A stretch of DNA of 17,595 bases, from positions 1 to 17,595 of the forward strand of contig JAISDN010000051.1 of NCBI GenBank assembly GCA_031264785.1, given 5' to 3'. Source of the stretch: Candidatus Nomurabacteria bacterium. GTDB lineage: Bacteria > Patescibacteriota > Saccharimonadia > Saccharimonadales > Saccharimonadaceae. The notes below the pieces were generated by a model. That model ran no database searches. It saw only the letters and a program-made list of their open reading frames with translations, and was not told the DNA's origin. The translations under genes were made by a program, and so were the position numbers. Below are positions 9,952 to 17,337 of this stretch, piece by piece; the stretch's first letter is position 1, and each line of letters opens with the position of its first letter.

Positions 9952-10500
9952 ATGTTAAATTGGCTAACACATTTTGCGAATGCAGCTGAGCTGGAGTCGG
10001 CCAGTGGTAATTTTCTGGACGCGTTGGGGATTGATTTTCAGCTGCTGATTTTGCAGATTATTGCCTTCCTGATTTTGGTGTTTATTTTGGCCAAGTTTAT
10101 TTATCCGCAAATTTCGGCGATGCTGGATCGGCGCGACAAAGTTATCAACGACGCCATTAAAGCCGCTAAAGAATCGGAGGAAAAGGCCGCTAAGTCGGAG
10201 GCCGAAACCGCCAAAATACTAGGTACGGCTCGTAAAGAAGCTGGCGAAATTGTGGCCACCGCCAAAAAAGAATCGGTTGACATTGCCACGCGTTCGGAGT
10301 TTGAAGCCAAGAAAAAGGCCGAAGGAATTGTGCGTCAAACCAGAGACGATTTGCAAAGCGAAGTGGCGGCGGCGCGGCATGCGCTGCGGTCGGAAATGCT
10401 GGATTTAGTAGCTGTATCTACTGAAAAAGTGGCGGCGGTGAAGCTGGGCGACGACGATCGCAAGTTGGTTGAGAAGACTTTGGAGGACGGCGATGACTAG
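9952..10500 (+). CDS. atpF: ATP synthase F0 subunit b
   Basis: This 182-residue protein is subunit b, the peripheral stalk. After a short periplasmic N-terminus there is one membrane helix at about 29-50 (FQLLILQIIAFLILVFILAK), the conserved YPQISAMLDRRDKVI junction, then a long charged coiled coil (about 62-170) that binds the delta subunit. Length is normal. GGTGGGG just before the atpE stop may serve as Shine-Dalgarno. The 3' end overlaps atpH by eight bases. A small palindrome AGTAG-CTGTAT-CTACT (10407-10422) stands out from the GC-richer codons around it. Confidence 0.95.
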   Translation: MLNWLTHFANAAELESASGNFLDALGIDFQLLILQIIAFLILVFILAKFIYPQISAMLDRRDKVINDAIKAAKESEEKAAKSEAETAKILGTARKEAGEIVATAKKESVDIATRSEFEAKKKAEGIVRQTRDDLQSEVAAARHALRSEMLDLVAVSTEKVAAVKLGDDDRKLVEKTLEDGDD

Positions 10501-10876
10501 TCGGCGAAAAGTGGTTTCAGCTCTGTTGGATTTGCTAGATGCTGGCAAGAAATCGCCGCAAATTGCGGAGATTTTGGCGGCTTATTTGCTGGAAAATGGC
10601 GCACTGCGTAGCGCCGATTTATATCTTAAGGATTTGCGAGCTGAAATCGCTCGGCGTTATGATTTGATGTCGGCCGAAGTGACTTCGGCGCACCAGCTGG
10701 AGGCGGATTTTGAGGCCCAAATCGTCCAGTTTGTGAAAAAGCAAACCGGCGCACGGCAAGTTGAAATAATTAGTAAAATTGATAGAAGTCTAATTTCAGG
10801 TGTTGTAATTTCTACAACAGATAGTGAATATGACGGCAGTTTAAAACAGCGAATTAAAAAATTAAGGGCGGCATAG
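10493..10876 (+). CDS. atpH: ATP synthase F1 subunit delta, short form
   Basis: This is the delta (OSCP) subunit linking F1 to the b stalk. The C-terminal domain is clear: VTSAHQLEADFEAQIVQFV (63-81), then ARQVEIISKIDRSLISGVVI (87-106) and EYDGSLKQRIKKL (112-124), matching the family KIDKS-GVxI-DGS pattern. The whole protein is only 127 residues, against about 175-180 usually. The missing part is in the N-terminal helix bundle (about 55 residues remain instead of about 105), which grips the alpha N-termini. ATG 10493 is chosen because it overlaps the atpF stop; an upstream start at 10469 would not restore the missing helices. The 22-bp palindromic repeat lies at codons for GVVISTT (10798-10819). 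Confidence 0.9.
   Translation: MTSRRKVVSALLDLLDAGKKSPQIAEILAAYLLENGALRSADLYLKDLRAEIARRYDLMSAEVTSAHQLEADFEAQIVQFVKKQTGARQVEIISKIDRSLISGVVISTTDSEYDGSLKQRIKKLRAA
10798..10819. repeat. 22-bp exact repeat with palindrome, copy in atpH
   Basis: AGG followed by TGTTGTA-ATTTC-TACAACA is identical to 8817-8838 in the atpI-like gene and in the same codon phase (GVVISTT). The codons GTT GTA ATT TCT ACA ACA contrast with the GCG/GTG/ACC-type codons common in the neighbouring genes. Confidence 0.9.
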
Positions 10877-10885
10877 AGGAGGAAA

Positions 10886-12406
10886 ATGGCAAATATTTCG
10901 GTTAGTGAGCTGACGAAGGAGCTAAAAAACGCGATTTCAAATTTGGAAGTGACGGAGGGTTTGGAAAAGTCTGGCATTGTGACGCGGGTCGGTGACGGCG
11001 TGGCGTGGATTTATGGATTATATGAGGCCGGTTATAACGAAGTTTTGAAAATTGAGACTAAGACTGGTCAGACGGAGGCTTTTGCGCTGAATTTGATGGA
11101 GGACGAAATTGGCGCGGTGCTGCTGGGCGACGAGACTGATGTTTCGGCCGGCGCTAAAGTCAAGCTGTCTGGCCAAGTGGTGCAAGTGCCGGTTGGGCCG
11201 GAGTTGTTGGGTCGGGTGGTTGATCCGCTGGGGCGGCCGATTGATGGTTTGGGCGAAATTAAAACTAAAAATCGCGGTTTGGTGGAAAATCCGGCGCCCG
11301 GCGTGATGGCACGCCAGAGCGTCAACGAGCCGCTAATGACTGGAATTATGGCGATTGACACAATGACGCCGATTGGGCGCGGCCAGCGTGAGCTGATTAT
11401 TGGAGATCGTCAGACTGGCAAAACTGCCATTGCGGTGGATACTATGATAAATCAGGCCAAAAGCCAGACTGGCGTTAAAAATATTTATGTGGCGGTTGGC
11501 CAAAAGCGTTCCAAAGTGGCGCGGTTGGTCGAAAAGCTGAAGGCGGAGGGCGTGATGGAGCAGACCATTATTGTGGCGACAAGTCCGGCCGATCCGGCGC
11601 CGCTATTGTATCTGGCGCCGTATGCTGGCGTGGCGATGGGCGAGTATTTTCGCGATAATAAAGACCACGCCCTGATTATTTATGACGATTTGTCCAAGCA
11701 TGCCAACGCTTATCGCCAAATGTCGCTGCTGCTGCGTCGGCCGCCCGGCCGCGAGGCTTATCCGGGCGATGTGTTTTATTTGCATTCGCGCTTGCTGGAG
11801 CGAGCTGCCAAACTAAGCGACGATTTGGGTGCGGGTAGCCTAACGGCTCTGCCGATTATTGAGACGCAGGCCGGCGACATCAGCGCTTACATCCCGACCA
11901 ACGTGATTTCTATTACCGACGGCCAGATTTTCTTAGAAACGGATTTGTTTTATCAGGGAATTCGGCCGGCTATTAGCGTTGGTTTGTCGGTGTCACGGGT
12001 TGGTGGCGCGGCTCAGACTAAAGCTGTCAAATCGGTTAGCGGCGGCCTGAAATTGGCGCTGGCGCAGTTCCGCGAACTGGCTAGTTTTGCCCAGTTTGGC
12101 TCGGATCTGGATGACGCCACCAAGTCGACCATCGAGCGCGGCCAACGTTTGACCGAACTTTTGAAACAAGATCAATATCAGCCGCTGGAGATTTGGCAAC
12201 AAGTGGTTAGCGTTTCGGCGGTGGACGGCGGCAGTTTTGATGGTGTGCCGCTGGCAAAAATTCAGGACGCTAAAGCCGCGCTGCTGTCTGATTTGAAAGA
12301 TAATAAAGATATTTTGAAACTAAACGCTGGCGACAAGCCGGACGAAAAAGCTCTAAAGTTAATTAAAGTGGCCGCCGAAAAAGTAGCCAAAGGATTTGCG
12401 AGCTAA
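10886..12406 (+). CDS. atpA: ATP synthase F1 subunit alpha
   Basis: This 506-residue protein is the non-catalytic nucleotide-binding subunit of F1. The N-terminal beta-barrel (about 24-95) is followed by the nucleotide-binding domain with Walker A GDRQTGKT (173-180), the Walker B segment HALIIYDDLSKHA (261-273) and LLRRPPGREAYPGDVFYLHS. The VGLSVSRVGGAAQ segment carries the arginine finger Arg371 (E. coli Arg376), which reaches into the beta active site. A helical C-terminal domain follows. AGGAGG stands four bases before the ATG. The stop shares an A with the atpG start (TAATG). All expected motifs are intact. Confidence 0.98.
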   Translation: MANISVSELTKELKNAISNLEVTEGLEKSGIVTRVGDGVAWIYGLYEAGYNEVLKIETKTGQTEAFALNLMEDEIGAVLLGDETDVSAGAKVKLSGQVVQVPVGPELLGRVVDPLGRPIDGLGEIKTKNRGLVENPAPGVMARQSVNEPLMTGIMAIDTMTPIGRGQRELIIGDRQTGKTAIAVDTMINQAKSQTGVKNIYVAVGQKRSKVARLVEKLKAEGVMEQTIIVATSPADPAPLLYLAPYAGVAMGEYFRDNKDHALIIYDDLSKHANAYRQMSLLLRRPPGREAYPGDVFYLHSRLLERAAKLSDDLGAGSLTALPIIETQAGDISAYIPTNVISITDGQIFLETDLFYQGIRPAISVGLSVSRVGGAAQTKAVKSVSGGLKLALAQFRELASFAQFGSDLDDATKSTIERGQRLTELLKQDQYQPLEIWQQVVSVSAVDGGSFDGVPLAKIQDAKAALLSDLKDNKDILKLNAGDKPDEKALKLIKVAAEKVAKGFAS

Positions 12407-13272
12407 TGGCCTCAGTTTCCAAACTCAAAAGTCGGATTCGCTCGGTTAGTTCGACCAAGCAAATTACTGGCGCAATGGAGCTGGTTTCGGCCAGCAAAAT
12501 GCGTCGGGCCGTCAAGCAGACGATGGACAGCGAGCCGTTTCACGATCACGCTTCGTTGATTTTGATGAATTTGGCCAATCAAGAAGCCCACGACAAATAT
12601 GGTTTTTTTGAGCATCGCCAGCTGAAGACGCGCCTGATTTTGGTGATTTCTAGCGACACGGGCCTAGCTGGCGCTTATAATTCTAATGTCGCAAAAAAGC
12701 TGATAGCGGAGCTGGAAAGAGATCGCGAACGCGGTGTTCAGACTCTAGTTTTGACACTAGGCCGCAAAGTCTCTAGTTTTGTGTCGCGCTTAGAACACGT
12801 CGAGGTGATTGGCACTTATAATAACTCTGATATCAATTCGACCATCCACCGCGAAGCGATTTATACTACAATTTTTGAAAAATATCGCCAAAAAGAAATC
12901 GACGCCGCCGATATTATTTATACCAAGTTTAATTCGGCGGTTAATCAAGAAGTTCGAACTTGGCACTTACTGCCGGCCGGTCATATTCCGGGTGTGGAAA
13001 TTCCGATTTCTATTCAAAATGCTAAGTTTGAGCCATCGCGCGGCCAAGTGCTGGACGCGGTGGTGGAATGGCTGTTGAATGTGCAGGTGGCGCAAGCAAT
13101 TTCTGATAGCGCGGCGGCGGAATTTTCACAGCGGATGTTGGCTATGAAAAATGCCACCGATAATGCTGAGGAATTGGTGGAAGATTTGACGCTGGCTATG
13201 AACAAGGCGCGGCAGAGCGCTATTACCAATGAGTTGATTGATATTAACGCGGGAGCGATGGCGGTGAGCTAA
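12406..13272 (+). CDS. atpG: ATP synthase F1 subunit gamma
   Basis: This 288-residue protein is the rotor shaft. The N-terminal helix has the conserved KLKSRIRSVSSTKQITGAME and LVSASKMRRA. The central Rossmann-like domain begins ILVISSDTGLAGAYNSNV (78-95), and the C-terminal helix has SQRMLAMKNATDNAEEL (241-257), all diagnostic. SDTGLAGAYN replaces the more usual SDRGLCGGFN. Length is standard. The start overlaps the atpA stop, and AAAGGA lies about eleven bases upstream. The gap to atpD is 25 bases. Confidence 0.97.
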   Translation: MASVSKLKSRIRSVSSTKQITGAMELVSASKMRRAVKQTMDSEPFHDHASLILMNLANQEAHDKYGFFEHRQLKTRLILVISSDTGLAGAYNSNVAKKLIAELERDRERGVQTLVLTLGRKVSSFVSRLEHVEVIGTYNNSDINSTIHREAIYTTIFEKYRQKEIDAADIIYTKFNSAVNQEVRTWHLLPAGHIPGVEIPISIQNAKFEPSRGQVLDAVVEWLLNVQVAQAISDSAAAEFSQRMLAMKNATDNAEELVEDLTLAMNKARQSAITNELIDINAGAMAVS

Positions 13273-13297
13273 GGTTTAACTGCCAAGAAAGGAAGGT

Positions 13298-14668
13298 ATG
13301 AAAAGTATGAAAAGTATGAATGAGGGAAAAATCATCCAGATCGTCGGCGTGGTGGTCGACGTGGAGTTTGACAAAAGCCAGCTGCCGGCCATTAACGAAG
13401 CGCTGACGACCGGCGAGATTACGCTGGAAGTGGCGCAGCATTTGAGCGAGACGACGGTGCGGGCGATTGCTCTATCTAGTACCGACGGCCTGCAGCGCGG
13501 CGCGGCGGTGGCGGCTAGCGGCGCGCCGATTTCGGTGCCGGTTGGCGAGGACACAATGGGCCGGATGTTTAATGTCACAGGCCAAGCCATCGACGGCAAA
13601 GCCGAACTTAAAAATCCCACCAAAATGCCGATTCATCGGGCGGCGCCGACTTTGACCGAGCAATCCAATAAGACCGAGATTTTGGAAACTGGCATTAAAG
13701 TGATTGACTTGATCGCGCCGATTACTAAGGGTGGTAAGGTCGGGCTGTTTGGCGGCGCGGGCGTGGGTAAGACGGTGCTGATTCAGGAATTGATTAATAA
13801 CATTGCCAAATTTCATTCGGGAAATTCGGTGTTTGCCGGCGTTGGCGAGCGGACCCGCGAGGGTAATGACTTGTATCACGAAATGGCGGAATCTGGCGTG
13901 TTGGAAAAAACTAGTTTGGTGTTTGGTCAAATGAACGAGCCGCCCGGCGCGCGTCTCAGAGTGGCTTTGACCGGCCTGACTATTGCCGAATCTTTCCGCG
14001 ATATGGGCCGCGATGTATTGCTGTTTATTGACAATATTTTTCGGTTTACCCAAGCCGGTTCGGAAGTCTCGGCCTTGCTGGGCCGGATGCCTAGCGCGGT
14101 TGGTTATCAGCCCAACTTGCAGCAGGAAATGGGCGAGCTGCAGGAGCGCATTACTAGTACTAAAAAAGGTTCGGTGACTTCGGTTCAGGCGGTTTATGTG
14201 CCGGCCGACGACTTGACCGATCCGGCACCGGCGGCGACTTTCGCACACCTTGATTCGACGATTGTACTGGACCGCAGCTTGACTGAAATCGGCATCTATC
14301 CGGCGGTCGATCCGCTGGCTTCCAGCTCGACGATTTTGTCGGCCGAATTTGTGGGCGAAAAACATTACCAAGTGGCCCGCGAGGCGCAGCGGGTTTTGCA
14401 GGAATATAAAGATCTGCAGGACATCATCGCGATCCTTGGGATGGAGGAATTGTCGGACGAGCAAAAGCAAACCGTCAATCGAGCGCGGCGCCTGCAGCGT
14501 TATTTTTCGCAGCCGTTTTATGTGGCGGAGGTCTTTTCTGGGATTCCGGGCACCTATGTCAAACTTGACCAAGTTATTGAAGACGTGGAAGGGATTTCGG
14601 TCGGTAAATATGACGAAAAACCGGAGGATTGGTTCTATATGGTTGGTAATTTGAAGGAGAAGAAGTAG
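13298..14668 (+). CDS. atpD: ATP synthase F1 subunit beta
   Basis: This is the catalytic subunit (456 residues from the first ATG). Walker A GGAGVGKT is at 152-159. The catalytic-glutamate segment GERTREGND is at 183-191 (Glu184), Walker B LLFIDNIFRF at 241-250, and the DELSEED-type loop reads MEELSDEQK at 382-390. The N-terminus is unusual: MKSMKSM precedes NEGKIIQIVGVVVDVEF because a 9-bp unit, ATGAAAAGT, is repeated. In-frame ATGs lie at 13298, 13307 and 13316. The family normally starts at the position of 13316, but AAAGGAAGG (13288-13296) is best placed for 13298 or 13307. All catalytic motifs are intact. Confidence 0.97.
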   Translation: MKSMKSMNEGKIIQIVGVVVDVEFDKSQLPAINEALTTGEITLEVAQHLSETTVRAIALSSTDGLQRGAAVAASGAPISVPVGEDTMGRMFNVTGQAIDGKAELKNPTKMPIHRAAPTLTEQSNKTEILETGIKVIDLIAPITKGGKVGLFGGAGVGKTVLIQELINNIAKFHSGNSVFAGVGERTREGNDLYHEMAESGVLEKTSLVFGQMNEPPGARLRVALTGLTIAESFRDMGRDVLLFIDNIFRFTQAGSEVSALLGRMPSAVGYQPNLQQEMGELQERITSTKKGSVTSVQAVYVPADDLTDPAPAATFAHLDSTIVLDRSLTEIGIYPAVDPLASSSTILSAEFVGEKHYQVAREAQRVLQEYKDLQDIIAILGMEELSDEQKQTVNRARRLQRYFSQPFYVAEVFSGIPGTYVKLDQVIEDVEGISVGKYDEKPEDWFYMVGNLKEKK

Positions 14669-14671
14669 CCA

Positions 14672-15124
14672 ATGAAACTTGAACTCGTGACGCCGGTTGG
14701 GATCAAACTCAGCGAAGAAGTTTATGAGGTGGTTTTGCCGACCACCGACGGCGAGATTACGGTTTTGCCGAAGCACGAACCGCTGGTGACTTTGCTGTCT
14801 GAGGGTGTGATGGCGGTGCGGCGTAGTCGTACTGACACCGAGCCGGAGCATTTTGCGGTGGAGCGCGGCATTGCCGAAATTAACGGCGAAACGATTCGGA
14901 TTTTGACCGACGAAGCTGTAACCGGCGACGAAATTGTGGAAAATGAGATTCAGGCTGCGCTAGCTAACGCTCAAAAAATGCAAAGTCAGGCCAAAACTCA
15001 CATTGAGCTGGAAGAGGCTAAAAAATTAGTAAATCGGCAAACGGCGCGGCTGCGGGTGGCGGAACTGCATCGTCGCCACCGGCCGCATAGAAGGAGTAAT
15101 GATGGAAAAATCTTTAATAAATAA
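14672..15124 (+). CDS. atpC: ATP synthase F1 subunit epsilon
   Basis: This 150-residue protein is the epsilon subunit, coupling gamma to the c-ring and often acting as an inhibitor of hydrolysis. Residues 1-85 form the beta-sandwich (KLELVTPVGIKLSEEVYEVV, then TTDGEITVLPKHEPLVTLLS). Residues about 93-135 form the helical hairpin, ending ARLRVAELHRRHR, which is the usual family terminus. The last 13 residues are an extra tail produced where the frame runs 23 bases into the downstream gene. The stop is at 15122-15124. A GGAG lies further upstream than usual (14656-14659). Confidence 0.93.
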   Translation: MKLELVTPVGIKLSEEVYEVVLPTTDGEITVLPKHEPLVTLLSEGVMAVRRSRTDTEPEHFAVERGIAEINGETIRILTDEAVTGDEIVENEIQAALANAQKMQSQAKTHIELEEAKKLVNRQTARLRVAELHRRHRPHRRSNDGKIFNK

Positions 15125-16010
15125 TGAAAAATCGCCGGCTCGCGCTGAGTTGGTGGCAGTGCTGGGCGAGGAGATGGCTAGTGGTGACATTGGCGTTAAG
15201 CCGGAGCAGGCAGCGGCCGCTAGTCGGTTTTTTGCTGATCTAGAAGCCGGCCAATTTGGTGAGGTTTTGAAAAGTACTGAGGAAACTTTTCCGACAGCTT
15301 GTATTGATGGCCGGACGGGTGAAGACTTGCCAGAAACCAGTCTTAAAACCGCCGGTGGGACACTGAGTTTTTGGGCGGCTTATCGCTTGACGGGCGGCAC
15401 TATGGATTACGACGGTTTTTTGCAAATATTGCAGGAAAATGACTTGCCGATTGGTGGCCACACCGATGATCACGATCACACGTCGGGTGGCACTGGCTGC
15501 GGCGCTAATGATAAATTGCCGGAAATTATTGAAAAACTGGCCAATCCGCAGACCAATAATCCGATTTTCAACACGGCCGGTTTGATCGATAACTCGACCG
15601 ACGCTTTTTCGCAAGTGGTGATTGAAAATAGCGCTAAAGATTTGGCCGCCGCCGATCTTGGCAGCGCCGCCCAGCGCACCGAAAACTTGGCCAAGTTTGT
15701 AAAGCCGGATCGGTTGACCGGCCAACATCAAGAAGTGACAGTTTTAGTTAATTTGCGAGAAAATACCGCTGTTGATACTTCGGAAATTAGCAAAAAATAC
15801 GGCGCGGAAATTTCGGCCTTTGCGGTTGACGCTTGGACTTTTCAAAATTCGGCCGAAAAAGTCATAACGGCCATAAATATGTCCGGCCAAGACCCAGAAT
15901 ACCTAAACATCGCCAGCAGCTATCGCTTGGCTGACGCCCTGACAGCCTTCAATCTAGCAACGGCCAGCGCACTTTGCGCGCCGGGTATGAAAATTATTAC
16001 AATTAAATAA
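15102..16010 (+). CDS. Putative carbonic-anhydrase-like metalloprotein, unnamed
   Basis: I cannot name this 302-residue protein with confidence. Residues 65-71 read TACIDGR, a C-x-D-x-R motif like the zinc ligand Cys and Asp-Arg dyad of beta-carbonic anhydrases. Residues 118-136 contain GGHTDDHDH and then GTGCGA, which resembles the H-x-x-C-G-A zinc site of that family with extra residues inserted. The Cys67-His120 spacing (53) and His-to-Cys133 distance (13, 9 or 7 from His120, 124 or 126) come closer to the cadmium-type (CDCA) Cys-His-Cys layout. A hydrophobic Gly-rich segment, AGGTLSFWAAY, lies between. No signal peptide is seen, so it is cytoplasmic. ATG 15102 is preferred over 15099, since AAGGAG then stands five bases away. 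It overlaps atpC and so belongs to the atp transcript. CO2 hydration is a hypothesis only. Confidence 0.6.
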   Translation: MEKSLINNEKSPARAELVAVLGEEMASGDIGVKPEQAAAASRFFADLEAGQFGEVLKSTEETFPTACIDGRTGEDLPETSLKTAGGTLSFWAAYRLTGGTMDYDGFLQILQENDLPIGGHTDDHDHTSGGTGCGANDKLPEIIEKLANPQTNNPIFNTAGLIDNSTDAFSQVVIENSAKDLAAADLGSAAQRTENLAKFVKPDRLTGQHQEVTVLVNLRENTAVDTSEISKKYGAEISAFAVDAWTFQNSAEKVITAINMSGQDPEYLNIASSYRLADALTAFNLATASALCAPGMKIITIK

Positions 16011-16012
16011 AT

Positions 16013-17131
16013 TTACTCAAGGTTTTTCAAGCGCTTTTTATCGTAAATACTGACAATTTTTTTGCGAGTCAACTCAATTAACAGGCAAGCCGTAAACACC
16101 AAAATTCCGCTCAGCCATGGAAAAAGATAAACCCACCTTGTCCCCATTAGACTTTGTAGGTCTAGAATATGTTTATTCAAAATAACCCAAACATAAGGAT
16201 GCTCATGAATTAAGTAAATTGGAAAAACACAGGCCGCAATTGAATTGATGATTCTAATGTTTGGCATTTTAAAGCTGCGAAATAGCAAAAACATTAGCAC
16301 CGCACCGGCAAAAGGCAGCCAATCAGTTCTGATATTGCTGATAACCATGCCGTCTGGTAGATAAATATTTGAATACAAAGCCCAGAAAACTATCACGGCA
16401 TAAACCAAAAACATCGGATATAAAGCGCGTCGTTTCAATTGTGGGGGGTGCAAGGCAAAATAAACGCCTAGGACATAAGTCAAACCGTATTGCAGCAAAT
16501 GGCCAATCATATTGAAGTTGATATTTGGTTCGTAATTTAATCCAAGCATGGTCAACAAATAAAAGACTCCAATCGCTACGATCAAGCCGGTTTTGAATTG
16601 CTCTTTAGACAATTTTTTGAGCAGCATATTCAAACAAGGTGATATCAAAATCACTATGATATAAGTTGTTATAAACCAATAACGGCCGGTGACAATCGGC
16701 AAAAAGGCCTTGGCTAATTCGGCAAAAGTCAGATGTAGATTATAGCCATATTGGGCAGTAATGCCAAAAACTGCTACCGCCAAAACCACCAGCGAAATTG
16801 AAACGCTATAAAACCAAGTCTGCTTGGCCAGCTTTTTGATTCGCTCAAACTTGAAGGCTTTGTTCGCTAAAAAATAGCCGGCCAATAAAAAGAAAATATG
16901 ATTACCAAGATGGCCCAGCAATGTAAAAAATAAAAGATACAGATATTGTTTGCCGTCATCTGGCGACGCATTATTTAGGTTGACGGTTGAATGGATAATA
17001 ATGTGAAAAACTACAATTCCAAACATCGCAAAAATTCGCAGAAGTTCAAAATTGCTAGAACGTCCGGCATTATCCGAAGTTTTATCATCATTAAGCCGCG
17101 GCCGGCGCGACCTTTCCCTCCAAAATTTCAT
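16013..17131 (-). CDS. Membrane acyltransferase, acyltransferase-3 family
   Basis: This 372-residue polytopic protein has about ten hydrophobic segments and the family's N-terminal signature FELLRIFAMFGIVVFHIIIH. In it Arg32 and His43 fit the R-x10-H motif of OafA-type acyltransferases. Further family-like features are GNHIFFLLAGYFLANK (about 75-90), YWFITTYIIVILISP, and a late FPIYLIHEHPYVW segment. Such enzymes acetylate or acylate cell-surface polysaccharides or lipids at the membrane; the substrate is unknown here. The gene is visibly AT-richer than the atp genes and uses more AAA/ATT/TTG codons. The best promoter is an extended -10 only 11 bases before the ATG. It is convergent with the preceding gene, with two bases between the stops and no visible terminator. 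Confidence 0.88.
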   Translation of the reverse strand: MKFWRERSRRPRLNDDKTSDNAGRSSNFELLRIFAMFGIVVFHIIIHSTVNLNNASPDDGKQYLYLLFFTLLGHLGNHIFFLLAGYFLANKAFKFERIKKLAKQTWFYSVSISLVVLAVAVFGITAQYGYNLHLTFAELAKAFLPIVTGRYWFITTYIIVILISPCLNMLLKKLSKEQFKTGLIVAIGVFYLLTMLGLNYEPNINFNMIGHLLQYGLTYVLGVYFALHPPQLKRRALYPMFLVYAVIVFWALYSNIYLPDGMVISNIRTDWLPFAGAVLMFLLFRSFKMPNIRIINSIAACVFPIYLIHEHPYVWVILNKHILDLQSLMGTRWVYLFPWLSGILVFTACLLIELTRKKIVSIYDKKRLKNLE

Positions 17132-17142
17132 AAACTAAGTTT

Positions 17143-17151
17143 AATATATCA
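17143..17151 (-). promoter_or_regulatory. Extended -10 promoter of the acyltransferase gene
   Basis: On the minus strand TG-A-TATATT (17143-17151) is an extended -10. The predicted start near 17136 gives a leader of about five bases before ATG 17131, which has no Shine-Dalgarno. No good -35 is visible. Confidence 0.4.
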
Positions 17152-17184
17152 CCCCACGTCAATGCAAGCATAAGCGGAAAAAAC

Positions 17185-17213
17185 TTGCGTCCGCGTTCCG
17201 GTTATGTTAAAAT
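17185..17213 (+). promoter_or_regulatory. Promoter of a short intergenic transcript
   Basis: TTGCGT (17185-17190), a 17-bp spacer and TAAAAT (17208-17213) preceded by TG (17205-17206) form a strong -35 plus extended -10. The predicted start is about 17220. Confidence 0.65.
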
Positions 17214-17234
17214 TAGCCCAAGCTGGTATGCCAA

Positions 17235-17303
17235 ATGGGCGTGCGATTAAAACAAACATTCCATAAAATCCCGCCCGGGTGGGCGCATAGCAGCTGGAAA
17301 TAA
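17235..17303 (+). CDS. Possible 22-residue cationic microprotein
   Basis: ATG 17235 opens a 22-codon frame ending TAA at 17301-17303, two bases before the terminator stem. The peptide begins MGVRLKQTFH and ends PPGWAHSSWK. It has four Arg/Lys, no acidic residue and two Trp, so it is cationic and amphipathic-looking. There is no clear Shine-Dalgarno and the predicted leader is 15 nt. Several other genes in this window also seem to start with little or no leader. An ORF of this length can arise by chance in such a transcript, so this is a possibility rather than a call. Confidence 0.3.
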   Translation: MGVRLKQTFHKIPPGWAHSSWK

Positions 17304-17305
17304 GG

Positions 17306-17332
17306 CCGCCAGCGTGAAGTTGGCGGTTTTTT
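17306..17332 (+). terminator. Intrinsic terminator of the short intergenic transcript
   Basis: CCGCCA (17306-17311) pairs with TGGCGG (17321-17326), followed by six T residues (17327-17332). On the minus strand no T-run follows the hairpin, so it works mainly for the plus-strand transcript. Confidence 0.85.
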
Positions 17333-17337
17333 GTTGA

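Larger units (their letters stand above)
17220..17332 (+). ncRNA. Candidate small RNA of about 113 nt
   Basis: A promoter (17185-17213) and a terminator (17306-17332) bracket a short transcript. Its ends pair: AGCTG-G-TATGC (17221-17231) with GCATA-G-CAGCT (17285-17295), ten pairs and one G-G mismatch. Inside, CGCCC (17272-17276) can pair either with GGGCG (17237-17241) or with GGGCG (17281-17285, loop GGGT); the second pairing competes with the closing stem, so two folds are possible. I could not match it to SRP RNA, 6S RNA, tmRNA, RNase P or a known riboswitch. It also contains a 22-codon ORF, so it may instead be an mRNA. Confidence 0.5.

Noticed and set aside
13472..14851. 459-codon open frame on the minus strand opposite atpD and atpC
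   Set aside because: It is fully antisense to atpD, whose catalytic motifs are intact. The translation is His/Arg/Asn/Gln-rich with no recognisable domain, the usual mirror of GC-biased third codon positions.
17220..17332. The short transcript as SRP (4.5S) RNA, prompted by AGCAGC after a hairpin
   Set aside because: The loop is GGGT rather than a GNRA-type GGAA, and the conserved 5' side of the symmetric loop (GUCAGG) is absent.
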